A program made the translations under genes and the position numbers. The notes under the pieces were generated by a model that was given only the letters and a program-made list of their open reading frames with translations, had not been told where the DNA came from and searched no databases. Positions 43,014-51,866 of a DNA stretch of 64,000 nucleotides are shown here, one piece after another. Every line of letters starts with the position of its first letter. The stretch's first letter is position 1. Origin of the DNA: Sphingomonas sp. 1F27F7B (GTDB lineage Bacteria; Pseudomonadota; Alphaproteobacteria; Sphingomonadales; Sphingomonadaceae); NCBI RefSeq assembly GCF_005503355.1, contig NZ_SCMK01000008.1, positions 1 through 64,000 on the forward strand. The letters run 5' to 3'.

Positions 43014-44553
43014 CGCACCGAGTCCCGCCGCGACGCCGGCGATGCGCCCGGGGTTCGGAAGGCTGGCGCTGTACCTGCTGCTCGGCTTTGCCGCGGGCCT
43101 GCCCTTTTACATGTTCAACGCCGTGCTGCTGCTGCGCCTGGCCAAGCACGGCGTGGACATCGTGACGGTGGGCTTCTTCGCCTGGGTGGCGCTGCTGCCC
43201 ACCTTCAAGTTTGCCTGGGCGCCGCTGCTCGACAAATATGACGTGCCGGGCTTCGGCCGCTTCTGGGGCAAGCGGCGCGGCTGGATCATGCTGTCGCAGC
43301 TCGGCATCTTCCTCTCGACCGTGGCGATGGCGCTCACTTCGTCCGACGCCAACCTCCAGGTAACGGCGCTGTTCGCGGTGCTGCTCGCCTTCTGGACCAC
43401 CACGCTGGAAGTGGCGGCCGATGCCTGGCGCATCGAGCTGGCGCCCACCGCCGAGCAGCAGGGGCCGATGGTGGCGGCGAACCTGTGGGGCTATCGCAGC
43501 GCGATGGTCGCCGCCGGCAGCGGCGCGATCTACATCGCGGCGAAGAGCGACTGGACCACTGCCTATCTGGTGATCGCGGCGGCGGCCTTCCTCCCCTTCC
43601 CCATCCTCGCCTGCATGCGGCCCGATCCCGATCATGGCGGCGGGCGCGGCACGGCGCTGGTGACCGGCATCCTCGCCAGCGCCGTCGTGCTGGGCGGCAG
43701 CCTGGCGATCGCCGCCGCGGTCGGCTGGGCGTTGCTCGCCGCCATGGGATCGGTCGGCCTCGATAATCCGGACATCGTCAAATATTGGGTGTTCGCAGTG
43801 GCGCTGCTGCCGTTCGTCGCGCTGGGCGTCGCCGTGCCGTGGATCCGGAAGCTGCCGGCAAACCACCGGCTGCTCACCACTTCCGGGCTGGCGCCCTATC
43901 TCAACGTCGCCTGGCGCTACGGACTGGCGGTGATCCCGATCCTTCTCTTCGTCTCGGTCTATCGCATGGGCGACGTGATGGCGCTCACCCTCTCGCACCC
44001 GCTGTTCAACGCGCTGGGCTACAGCCTGGAATCGATCGCGGTCGCCGACGGCGCGGTGGCGCTGCTCTCGTCCATGTTCGGCGTGGCGCTGGGCGGCTGG
44101 CTGGCGGCCAAGGCGCCGATGGGCTGGGCATTGGTGATCGGCGCGATCATGTCGGCGCTCAGCAACTGGATCTTCGCCTGGCTCGCCCACCAGGCGCCGG
44201 GCGGACCGGTCTGGTTCTCGCTGCTCGGCGTGCAGGTGACAGCGGGCGATTTCGACCTGTACCTCGCCATGGCGCTCGACCAGTTCGGGCACGGTTTCGA
44301 GGGGGCGGTGTTCGTCGTCTACCTGTCCCTGCTGGTGAACCCGCGCTTCCCGGGCACCCAATATGCGCTGCTCTCCGGCCTCGCCTTCCTGATCCCCAGA
44401 CTGCTCGCCGGCCTGTCGGGCGTGTTCCAGAAGGCGATCGGCTATGACGGCTTCTTCATCATGGCCGGCACGATGAGCGTCGCGGCGCTGGTGTTCGTGC
44501 CGTTCATCGTGCGGGCGAAGCCCCGGCCCGACGGCGAGGCGGTGGCGGCATGA
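43006..44553 (+). CDS. AmpG-like MFS permease
   Basis: AmpG permeases bring anhydromuropeptides from periplasm to cytosol for cell-wall recycling. The 515-aa protein has about 14 membrane segments. It has the AmpG-type N-terminus: LLGFAAGLPFYMFNAVLLLRLAKHGVDIVTVGFF, then FKFAWAPLLDKYDVPGFGRFWGKRRGWI. A later segment, QFGHGFEGAVFVVYLSLL, corresponds to the conserved second-half region. The gene is followed through 4-bp overlaps by a serine hydrolase and an M19 dipeptidase, matching muropeptide or peptide processing. It could carry other small peptides. The GTG start lacks a ribosome site, and a short upstream ORF may couple its translation. Confidence 0.8.
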   Translation: MTDAPSPAATPAMRPGFGRLALYLLLGFAAGLPFYMFNAVLLLRLAKHGVDIVTVGFFAWVALLPTFKFAWAPLLDKYDVPGFGRFWGKRRGWIMLSQLGIFLSTVAMALTSSDANLQVTALFAVLLAFWTTTLEVAADAWRIELAPTAEQQGPMVAANLWGYRSAMVAAGSGAIYIAAKSDWTTAYLVIAAAAFLPFPILACMRPDPDHGGGRGTALVTGILASAVVLGGSLAIAAAVGWALLAAMGSVGLDNPDIVKYWVFAVALLPFVALGVAVPWIRKLPANHRLLTTSGLAPYLNVAWRYGLAVIPILLFVSVYRMGDVMALTLSHPLFNALGYSLESIAVADGAVALLSSMFGVALGGWLAAKAPMGWALVIGAIMSALSNWIFAWLAHQAPGGPVWFSLLGVQVTAGDFDLYLAMALDQFGHGFEGAVFVVYLSLLVNPRFPGTQYALLSGLAFLIPRLLAGLSGVFQKAIGYDGFFIMAGTMSVAALVFVPFIVRAKPRPDGEAVAA

Positions 44554-45554
44554 TCGACGCTGCCTTCGCACCCGCCGCCGAAGCGGTGGCCGCGGGACGC
44601 ATCCCCGGCGCGACGCTGGGCGTGGCGGCGGCGGACGGGCGCCGCTGGGTGACGCACACCGGCATGGCCGCGCTCGCCCCCGAGCCCGAGGCGCTGACGC
44701 TCGACCATTGGTTCGATCTCGCCTCGGTCTCCAAGGTAGTGGCGACGACCACGATGGTCCTGCGCCTGGCCGAGGAGGGGCGGATCGATCTCGACGCGCC
44801 GCTGACCACGGCGATCCCGGACCTGCGCCAGTACGACGTGGCGGGCGCCTATGAGCGCACGCTGACGTTCCGCGACTGCCTGGCGCACCGCACGCTGTTC
44901 CCCGCGGTCGAGCCGATCTACACCTATGGCGACGATCCGCAGCGGCTGCGCGCCTTCGTGCTCCAGCGCGAATGGAAGCACATCCCGGAGCCGGTCTATT
45001 CGGACGTCAACTTCCTGCTGCTCGGCATCGCGATCGAACGCGTGACCGGCCGGCCGCTCGGCGAATGGCCGCTGGGGCCCGGCCTCAGCTACGGCCCGCC
45101 GCCGGGGCCGGCGGTGGCGACCGAGCGGTGCATGTGGCGGAACCGGGTGCTCAAGGGCGAGGTGCATGACGAGAATTGCGCGGCGTTGGGCGGGCAGACC
45201 GGCCATGCCGGGCTGTTCGGCACTGTGGCCGGGGTGCTCGACTTCGCTCAGGGCGTGCTGACCGGAAGCTTCTCGCCGATGATGCTCGAAGCGATCCGCA
45301 CCCCGCAATATTCGCACCGCACCTGCGGCTGGGAGCGCAAGTTCGCCGGCTGGTCGGGCGGCCAGGCCTGTTCGGACGAGACGATCGGGCACACGGGCTT
45401 CACCGGCACCGGGCTGTGGATCGACTTCGGGCGCGGCATCGCCTGGACCCTGCTCACCAACCGCGTCCACCCGACGCGCCATTTCGACAGCGGCATCTTC
45501 GTGCTGCGCCCCGCGACGGGGGATGCCGTCATCAACGCCTGGGAGGCCCCATGA
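44550..45554 (+). CDS. Beta-lactamase-family serine hydrolase 2, cytosolic type
   Basis: The 334-aa protein carries SVSK as the Ser-x-x-Lys motif, YSDV in place of Tyr-x-Asn, and HTGFTGT in place of KTG. This combination resembles DD-peptidase or esterase-like family members more than true beta-lactamases. No signal peptide is visible (MIDAAFAPAAEAVAAGRIPG), so it should act in the cytosol on material delivered by the AmpG-like permease. It overlaps the permease and dipeptidase genes by ATGA on both sides. The Tyr-x-Asp change means beta-lactam hydrolysis should not be assumed. Confidence 0.8.
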   Translation: MIDAAFAPAAEAVAAGRIPGATLGVAAADGRRWVTHTGMAALAPEPEALTLDHWFDLASVSKVVATTTMVLRLAEEGRIDLDAPLTTAIPDLRQYDVAGAYERTLTFRDCLAHRTLFPAVEPIYTYGDDPQRLRAFVLQREWKHIPEPVYSDVNFLLLGIAIERVTGRPLGEWPLGPGLSYGPPPGPAVATERCMWRNRVLKGEVHDENCAALGGQTGHAGLFGTVAGVLDFAQGVLTGSFSPMMLEAIRTPQYSHRTCGWERKFAGWSGGQACSDETIGHTGFTGTGLWIDFGRGIAWTLLTNRVHPTRHFDSGIFVLRPATGDAVINAWEAP

Positions 45555-46738
45555 TCTCTTTGCTCGCGCTCGCCATCGCCCTGTCCGGGCCCGATAGCGA
45601 CACCCCCAGCCCCGCCGACCGGCTGGCACACGACCAGATGCTGGTGCTGGACACCCATCTCGACACGCCCGAATTGTTCGAGCATCCTGGCTGGAAGTTC
45701 GATCGCTGGCACGACCGCGATTTCGACAAGAGCCAGGTCGATCTGCCCCGCATGGAGCAGGGCGGGCTCGATGGCGGGTTCTTCGTGATCTATACCGGCC
45801 AGGGGCCGCTGACGCCGGAAGGCTATGCCAAGGCACGCAACGCGGCGCTCACGCGCGAGATGTGGATCCAGCGCGTCGTGGCGGCCAATGCCGACAAGAT
45901 GGAGTTCGCCACCACCCCCGAGGATGCCTATCGCATCGCCAAGGCGGGCAAGCGCATCGTCTTCCAGTCGATCGAGAACAGCTATCCGCTGGGCACCGAC
46001 CTGAGCCTGCTCAAATGGTATTACGACCAGGGCGTGCGGATGGCCGGGCCGATCCATTTCCGCAACAACCAGTTCGGCGACAGCGCCACCGACAAGGCGA
46101 AGCAATGGAACGGCCTTTCGCCGCTCGGCAAGCAATGGGTGGCCGAGATGAACCGGCTGGGCATGCTGATCGACGTCAGCCATTCCTCCGACGACGTGTT
46201 CGACCAGGCGCTGGCGCTCTCCAAGGTGCCGATCATCGCCTCGCACTCGGGGCCTCGCGCGATCTTCAACCATCCGCGCAACCTGGACGACGAGCGCATG
46301 CGCAAGCTCGCCAAGGCGGGCGGCGTGCTGCAGGTGAACAGCGTCTATCTGGTCGAGGGCGACCATGACGAAGCGCGCAACAGGATCTCCGACCGGCAGG
46401 ACGACTGGTGGGCGCTCTCCGCCGAAGCGCAGCGCAAGCTGATCGCCGACAAGGCGAAGGCCGATGCGGCCAACCCCTATCAGGGCGCCGATTTCGAGCT
46501 GTTCATGAAGAGCCTGCTCCACTGCATCGCGGTGATGGGCGTCGACCATGTCGGCATCGGCGCCGATTGGGACGGCGGCGGCGGCGTGCGCGGCATGGAG
46601 GACATCACCGCCCTGCCCAAGATCACCGCCCGCCTGCGCCGCGAAGGCTTCTCCGACACCGACATCGAGAAGATCTGGAGCGGGAACGTGCTGCGCGTGC
46701 TGAAGCAGGCCGAGGACTGGGCAGCGAAGAACAAGTGA
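45551..46738 (+). CDS. M19 (renal-type) dipeptidase
   Basis: M19 metallopeptidases cleave dipeptides, often with a D-residue in the second position. The 395-aa product has the zinc ligands in order: DTHLDTP (His-x-Asp), FQSIENSYPLG (bridging Glu), LIDVSHSSDDV and IIASHSGPRAI (His), and GIGADWDGGGGV (Asp). The short hydrophobic N-terminus (MISLLALAIALSG) may be a signal peptide or anchor; the ATG overlaps the preceding stop as ATGA. Tolerance for D-amino acids fits the D-glutamate and D-aminoacylase genes farther downstream. A hairpin repeat closes the operon. Confidence 0.88.
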   Translation: MISLLALAIALSGPDSDTPSPADRLAHDQMLVLDTHLDTPELFEHPGWKFDRWHDRDFDKSQVDLPRMEQGGLDGGFFVIYTGQGPLTPEGYAKARNAALTREMWIQRVVAANADKMEFATTPEDAYRIAKAGKRIVFQSIENSYPLGTDLSLLKWYYDQGVRMAGPIHFRNNQFGDSATDKAKQWNGLSPLGKQWVAEMNRLGMLIDVSHSSDDVFDQALALSKVPIIASHSGPRAIFNHPRNLDDERMRKLAKAGGVLQVNSVYLVEGDHDEARNRISDRQDDWWALSAEAQRKLIADKAKADAANPYQGADFELFMKSLLHCIAVMGVDHVGIGADWDGGGGVRGMEDITALPKITARLRREGFSDTDIEKIWSGNVLRVLKQAEDWAAKNK

Positions 46739-46746
46739 CGCGATAT

Positions 46747-46770
46747 CCCTCTCCCGCTTGCGGGAGAGGG
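46747..46770. terminator. Hairpin between dipeptidase and dacB, 11-bp perfect stem
   Basis: It is identical over 24 bp to the unit at 29603-29626 and likewise lies between convergent genes. A bidirectional terminator function is likely. Confidence 0.7.
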
Positions 46771-46778
46771 AAGGATCG

Positions 46779-48218
46779 TCAGTTCCCCGCGGCGACCAGG
46801 TTCAGCGCATCGTCCATATATTTCGTCGCGCTCGCATCCTGCGGCACGTCGTTGGCGTAGAAGGCGAAGGTGTAGGTCCTGCCGCTCGCGCCGGTGAAAT
46901 AGCCCGCCAGCGCGTTGGTGGCGTTGAGCGTGCCCGTCTTGGCGAAGACCCTGCCCTCCAGCGGCGTGCCCTTGAAGCGGCGGGCGAGCGTGCCGTCCAC
47001 CCCGCCGATCGGCAGCGTGTCGCGGAACTGGGCGCCCCAGGGCTGGGCGGCCGCCCAGCGCAGCAGCTTGACCGAACCGCGCGGGCTCACCCGGTTGTAG
47101 CTCGACATGCCCGAGCCGTCCGAAAAGTCCCACGCCGTGCGCGGCAGGCCGGCCGTATCGAGCAGCTTCGCGACCTGCGCGACGCCATCGGCGATCGAGC
47201 CGCTGCCCTGCAGGAAGGCGACGCGGCGCAGCGCCAGCTCGGCATGGAGGTTCTGGCTCACCTTGTTGATGTGCTTGAAGTCCTCGACGAGCGGCGGCGG
47301 CGTGAGCCTGGCGAGGACATTCCCGTCGGGCGTTGCCCGCGCGAGCGCCACGCCCTTCTTCGCGCGATATTCGGGATCATCTTCGGGTCGCAGCGGCCGG
47401 TGGCGCGCGCTGACCGTGCCCTTCACCTGCACCCCGCGCGCCTCGAGCAGCGCCTTCAGGCGCCAGGCGGCATAATCGGCCGGATCGTCGATACCGAGCT
47501 TCCAGCTCTTCGGCCCGGCATCGGCGCCGATCGTGCCGGTGATGCGGAGCCGCTTGCCGTTGGGATCGCGATCCCAGCCGAGTTCGGTCTCCCCGCCCGG
47601 CACCGTCTTCGCCTGGTTGTCGATCGTGAAATAGGGCCAGAGCTCGACCCTTGCCGCCTCCCCGGCCTTGGCCGGCGCGACGGTCAGCTTCAGCTCATTG
47701 TCGTCGAGCGTCAGCGCCGAGGCGCCGGTGCCCGACGAACTCGGGATGTTGTTCCAGCTCATCCCCGGCCCCCAGCGCTGGTCCGGGAAGAGCGTGTCGT
47801 CGCCGATGACGTTGCGGACGCGCTTGGTCTTCGCGGCGATCGCATCGGCGAGCGTGGCGAGGCAGTCGACCGTGCAATCGTCGGCGCTCGACAGGCGCGC
47901 ATCGCCCCGCCCCTCCAGCACCACATCGTCGCCCACCAGCCGCACCGCGGCGCCGCCGGTCGCGTCGGGCGCATTGATGCCGGGCAGGTTCGCGAAGGCC
48001 GCGGCGGTGGTGTAGATCTTGGTGTTCGAGGCGGGGATGAAGCGGCCGTCGGGATTGATGGCGACGATCTCCCTGCCCGTATCGTCGGCCACGACCAGGC
48101 CGAAGCGCGTGCCCGTCGGCGCCTCGGCAAGCTTGGCGGCGACGCGCTGCTCCAGCGTCTGCTGGGCGAGCGCGGGCGTGGCGAGCGTAAGGGCGATGCC
48201 GAGGATGAAATGCTTCAT
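46779..48218 (-). CDS. dacB: PBP4-type D-Ala-D-Ala carboxypeptidase/endopeptidase
   Basis: The 479-aa protein has a signal peptide (MKHFILGIALTLATPALAQ) and the three penicillin-binding motifs of the S13 family: SNTK near residue 65, SQNLHAEL (Ser-x-Asn), and AKTGTL near the C-terminus, plus the DGSGMSSYNRVSPR stretch typical of PBP4. It trims or cleaves peptidoglycan cross-links in the periplasm. Convergent with the dipeptidase operon and divergent from the S9 peptidase gene, it fits a local cluster of cell-wall peptide enzymes. The 122-bp region to the next gene (48219-48340) shows no other gene. Confidence 0.9.
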   Translation of the reverse strand: MKHFILGIALTLATPALAQQTLEQRVAAKLAEAPTGTRFGLVVADDTGREIVAINPDGRFIPASNTKIYTTAAAFANLPGINAPDATGGAAVRLVGDDVVLEGRGDARLSSADDCTVDCLATLADAIAAKTKRVRNVIGDDTLFPDQRWGPGMSWNNIPSSSGTGASALTLDDNELKLTVAPAKAGEAARVELWPYFTIDNQAKTVPGGETELGWDRDPNGKRLRITGTIGADAGPKSWKLGIDDPADYAAWRLKALLEARGVQVKGTVSARHRPLRPEDDPEYRAKKGVALARATPDGNVLARLTPPPLVEDFKHINKVSQNLHAELALRRVAFLQGSGSIADGVAQVAKLLDTAGLPRTAWDFSDGSGMSSYNRVSPRGSVKLLRWAAAQPWGAQFRDTLPIGGVDGTLARRFKGTPLEGRVFAKTGTLNATNALAGYFTGASGRTYTFAFYANDVPQDASATKYMDDALNLVAAGN

Positions 48219-48340
48219 GCCGCGAGCGTAACTCCCGCCGCCGGGCCTGCAAACCCGCGATCATTCAGAGGAGTCGCCCGGGCATAACCATGGCGCATGC
48301 CGGCATTGTACGGGCAACATCGGCCCGGCACCTTCGCGGC

Positions 48341-50359
48341 ATGAACCTGATGCGGGCCACCCTGAAACCCCTGGCCGCGATGGTGGTGGCGTTCGCCCCG
48401 CCGGCGCTGGCGCAGACCGACGATCTGGCGGCGGCGCTCGCCCTGCCGGTCGCCAGCCAGATGGCAGGCGCGCGCGATGTACCGCGCTTCGCCTGGGTGG
48501 AGAACCGTGCGGGCGTGCGCAACCTGTGGATGGCGGACGCAGGGCGGAAGGCGCGGCAGGTCACCCGCCATGCCGAGGACGACGGCATGATGCTCTACGA
48601 TCCGGCGCTCAGCCCCGACGGCCGGCGCCTGGCATATGTGCGCGGCGGGGACGACGAGTTCCCCGACGGCAAGATCCCCAATACCGCCTCGGCCGCGTTT
48701 ACGCCGGGGCAGCAGGTGTTCGTCGTTGAAGACGGTGGAGATCCCACACCGATCGGAGACGGACACCTGCCCGTTTTCTCGCCGGATGGACAGCGCATCG
48801 CGTTCACCCGGCGCGGCGAACTGTGGCTCTGGCAGGCCGGCAAGGCGGCCCGGATCGCCACCGTCACGGGCGAGGTCAGCGACCTGAAATGGACGCCGGA
48901 CGGCGCGAAGCTGCTGTTCGTCGACAATCGCAACGACCATGCCTTCGTCGCGCTGCTCGCCGTGGACGGCGGCAAGCTGACTTATATGGAGCCCGCGCTC
49001 GGCTATTCGGTCGAGCCCGCGCTTTCGCCCGACGGCACAAAAGTCGCATACATCCAGTACCGCGATCCGCCCGCCGGCGCCGCGCGCGACGGCGGGCCCT
49101 ATTGGTCGATCCGGGTGGCGGATGCGGCAACGGGCAAGGCGCGCACGATCTGGACCGCGCCACAGGGCATGGGCGGCCGCTATTACGGCACCAGGCAGCA
49201 CAATCTGTGGTGGAGCAAGGGCGGCGCGCTGCTCTTCCCCTGGGAGCGGAGCGGCTTCCTCCACGTCTATGCGATCGATGCCGCGACGAACGCCGCCGAG
49301 CCCCGCGAGCTGACGCCGGGCAAGTTCGAAGTCGAGACCTTCGTGCTCGGCGCCGACGACATGGTCACCTTCTCCGCCAACGCCGACGAGGCCGACCGGA
49401 GGCATTTCTGGCAGGTGCCGGCACGCGGCGGCGTGGCGCAGCGCGTGACCGAGGGCAAGGGCAGCGAGAGCCTGCCGGTCCTTGCGGGCGGGCTGCTCGC
49501 GGGGATCGCCGCCGATGCGCGCCATCCGGCCCATCCGGTGCTGGCGAAGGGGCTGGCGCCGCTGGGCGAAACCGCCGAGCTAAAGGGCGCGATCGCGCCC
49601 GAGGCGGTGACCTATACCGCCGAGGACGGCGTGACCGTCCATGGCCAGCTGTTCCGGGGCCAGGGCAAGGGTCCGCGCCCGGCGCTGATCTTCGTTCATG
49701 GCGGGCCGCGACGCCAGATGCTGCTCGGCTTCCACCATGCGCAATATTATTCGAACGCCTATGTGATGAACCAGGCGCTGGCGGCGCGGGGCTATACGGT
49801 GCTCTCGGTCAATTATCGCAGCGGCACCGGCTATGGGCAGGCGTTCCGCGAGGCGCCGGGCATCGCGCGCGACGGCGCCTCCGAATATCGCGACGTGCTG
49901 GCGGGCGGGCGCTGGCTGGCGACCCGGAAGGACATCGACCCGCAGAAGATCGGCATCTGGGGCGGCAGCTGGGGCGGCTATCTGACCGCACTGGCACTGG
50001 CCCGCGACAGCACGCTGTTCAAGGCCGGAGCGGATTTCCACGGCGTCCACACGCTGCTGCGCAACGTCGAGGGCAACCTCTCGCCGGAACGACAGCTCGC
50101 CGCGCGGCAGAAGCAATGGGAATCCTCGCCGATGGGCGCGATCGACACATGGCGTTCGCCGGTGCTGCTCGTCCATGGCGACGACGACAGGAACGTCGAT
50201 TTCGGCCAGTCGCTGCTGCTCGCCCGCAAGCTTTCGGCGCGGCGCATCCCCTTCGAGGAGCTGGTATTCCCCAATGAGCGCCACGAATTCTTCCGCTATG
50301 CGGACTGGCTCACCGCCTATCGCCGCACCATCTCCTTCTTCGATGCGCATCTGAAATGA
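48341..50359 (+). CDS. S9 prolyl-oligopeptidase-family peptidase, exported
   Basis: The protein (about 672 aa) has an N-terminal propeller with repeated PDG motifs (ALSPDGRRLAYVRGG, FSPDGQRIAFTRRG, LSPDGTKVAYIQY), as in dipeptidyl-peptidase IV-like enzymes, and a C-terminal alpha/beta hydrolase domain. The catalytic triad appears as Ser543 (IWGGSWGGYLTA), Asp614 (HGDDDRNVDF) and His648 (NERHEFF). The ATG at 48341 yields a signal peptide (MNLMRATLKPLAAMVVAFA, cleavage near LAQ); in-frame starts at 48290 and 48350 are alternatives. It removes dipeptides, often after Pro or Ala, in the periplasm. It overlaps the amidohydrolase gene by ATGA. Confidence 0.87.
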   Translation: MNLMRATLKPLAAMVVAFAPPALAQTDDLAAALALPVASQMAGARDVPRFAWVENRAGVRNLWMADAGRKARQVTRHAEDDGMMLYDPALSPDGRRLAYVRGGDDEFPDGKIPNTASAAFTPGQQVFVVEDGGDPTPIGDGHLPVFSPDGQRIAFTRRGELWLWQAGKAARIATVTGEVSDLKWTPDGAKLLFVDNRNDHAFVALLAVDGGKLTYMEPALGYSVEPALSPDGTKVAYIQYRDPPAGAARDGGPYWSIRVADAATGKARTIWTAPQGMGGRYYGTRQHNLWWSKGGALLFPWERSGFLHVYAIDAATNAAEPRELTPGKFEVETFVLGADDMVTFSANADEADRRHFWQVPARGGVAQRVTEGKGSESLPVLAGGLLAGIAADARHPAHPVLAKGLAPLGETAELKGAIAPEAVTYTAEDGVTVHGQLFRGQGKGPRPALIFVHGGPRRQMLLGFHHAQYYSNAYVMNQALAARGYTVLSVNYRSGTGYGQAFREAPGIARDGASEYRDVLAGGRWLATRKDIDPQKIGIWGGSWGGYLTALALARDSTLFKAGADFHGVHTLLRNVEGNLSPERQLAARQKQWESSPMGAIDTWRSPVLLVHGDDDRNVDFGQSLLLARKLSARRIPFEELVFPNERHEFFRYADWLTAYRRTISFFDAHLK

Positions 50360-51627
50360 GGTGGCTGATGGCGGCGGCGGCACTGGCCGGAGCGAACGGA
50401 GCACAGGCGCAGGAGCGCGCGACGCTGATCCACGGCGCGCGGGTGTTCGACGGGACCGGCGCCGGCGCGAGACAGGCGGACGTGCTGATCGAGGGCGATC
50501 GGATCGTGCGCATCGGCCGGAAGCTCCGCGTGCCCGAGGGCACGGCAGTGATCGACGCCACCGGCATGACGCTGATCCCGGGGCTGCACGACCTGCACAT
50601 CCACACCCGGCGCGAAGCCTTTGCGGACGCCGCGTCGCTCCACCGCTTCTACCTGCCCTATCTGCGTGCGGGGGTGACCGGCATCAACGAATTCTCGGTC
50701 TCAGGCGAGATGATGGCGGGGATCCGCGCGCTCCGCGCCGACACGCCGCGCCTGACGCTGGCCGTGCGGCTGGGCGTGCCGCACGGGCACGGCACCGAGA
50801 GCCAGTTCACCAATGCGATCACCATCCAGGTGACCAACCCGGCGGAAGCCCATGCGGCAATGGCGGCGGCGCTCGTCTACCAGCCCGACATGGTCAAGGT
50901 ATTCGCCGATGGCTGGCGCTATGGCGATCCGGAACGGCCCGACCGGCCGAGCATCGACGAGCCCACCCTCGCCGCGATCGTGGAGGATGCGCACCGCGCG
51001 GGCATCAAGGTGATGACGCATACGGTGACACTGGACGGCGCCAAGATCGCGGCGCGGGCGGGGGTGGACTCCGTGGCGCACGGCGTGGGCGACACGCTGG
51101 TCGACGACGAATTGATCCGCCTGATGAAGAAGCACCACATGGCCTATGTCGCGACGCTGGCCACCTATGAGCCGCTCGAGGCGCGGGTGCTCGCGCCCGA
51201 GGAACTGGCACTGCTCACCCCGGAACAGCGCGACCGCGAGACGGCGCGCCTGGCCAAGGGCGATGCCATCGCGCCCTATGACAGCAGGCGCTGGGAGATC
51301 ATGCGCGAGAATATCCGCCGGCTGAAGGCGGCCGGCATCCGCATCGGCGTGGGCACCGACACGGGGATCGAGGGCGTATATCCCGGCTTCGGCGCGCTGC
51401 GCGAGATGCGCCTGCTGACCGAGCTGGGCTTCACCCCGGCCGAGGCGATTGAAGCAGGCTCAAGCGTGAGCGCCGACATCATGGGACGGCACAAGCACGA
51501 GGGCGTCATCCGCAAGGGCGCGCAGGCCGACCTGGTGCTGACCGGCGGGACGCCGGACCTGAGCTTCCGCGACCTGTATTCGGTGAAGCGGGTCTGGGTG
51601 GCGGGACGCGAGGTCTCGCTGGACTAG
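50356..51627 (+). CDS. Exported amidohydrolase, possible Xaa-Pro/peptide hydrolase
   Basis: The 423-aa protein belongs to the metal-dependent amidohydrolase superfamily: LHDLHIHT (His-x-His), MVKVFADGW with a Lys that may be carboxylated, THTVT and AHGVGD supplying His ligands, and GTDTG the catalytic Asp. A signal peptide (MRWLMAAAALAGANGAQAQ) predicts periplasmic location. Relatives include prolidase-like and imidazolonepropionase-like enzymes. Coupling by ATGA to the S9 peptidase gene suggests that it finishes peptides released by that enzyme. The TAG stop is supplied by the first bases of a mobile-element-like repeat, so the original C-terminus may have been a little different. Confidence 0.8.
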   Translation: MRWLMAAAALAGANGAQAQERATLIHGARVFDGTGAGARQADVLIEGDRIVRIGRKLRVPEGTAVIDATGMTLIPGLHDLHIHTRREAFADAASLHRFYLPYLRAGVTGINEFSVSGEMMAGIRALRADTPRLTLAVRLGVPHGHGTESQFTNAITIQVTNPAEAHAAMAAALVYQPDMVKVFADGWRYGDPERPDRPSIDEPTLAAIVEDAHRAGIKVMTHTVTLDGAKIAARAGVDSVAHGVGDTLVDDELIRLMKKHHMAYVATLATYEPLEARVLAPEELALLTPEQRDRETARLAKGDAIAPYDSRRWEIMRENIRRLKAAGIRIGVGTDTGIEGVYPGFGALREMRLLTELGFTPAEAIEAGSSVSADIMGRHKHEGVIRKGAQADLVLTGGTPDLSFRDLYSVKRVWVAGREVSLD

Positions 51628-51824
51628 GTTGAAAACTCATTCAGCGAACCCCGTCATCCCCGCGAAAGCGGGGACCCAGGGTAATGCGGGATATCGGCGC
51701 CACCGCGCGAATGCCGTCCGGAAAGGACAGGACCCACCACACCCGTTCCGCGCCTGGCCCTGGATCCCCGCCTGCGCAGGGATGACGAAGGAAGATCAGA
51801 TACTTGTTTGGGTTCTCAACCTAG
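51624..51824. mobile_element. 201-bp MITE-like element with terminal inverted repeats
   Basis: The ends CTAGGTTGAAAAC (51624-51636) and GTTCTCAACCTAG (51812-51824) are inverted repeats, with CTAG at both outer ends as a possible 4-bp target duplication. Inside are two half-units of the GTCATCCCCGCG palindrome facing each other. It encodes nothing. Target CTAG/CTAA suggests mobilisation by an IS5-like transposase, by analogy. It donates the stop codon of the amidohydrolase gene. The remaining 51825-51866 contains no gene. Confidence 0.7.
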
Positions 51825-51866
51825 CGCCCGCCCGGGATAACCGGCATTGCCAACGGCATGTCCGCG

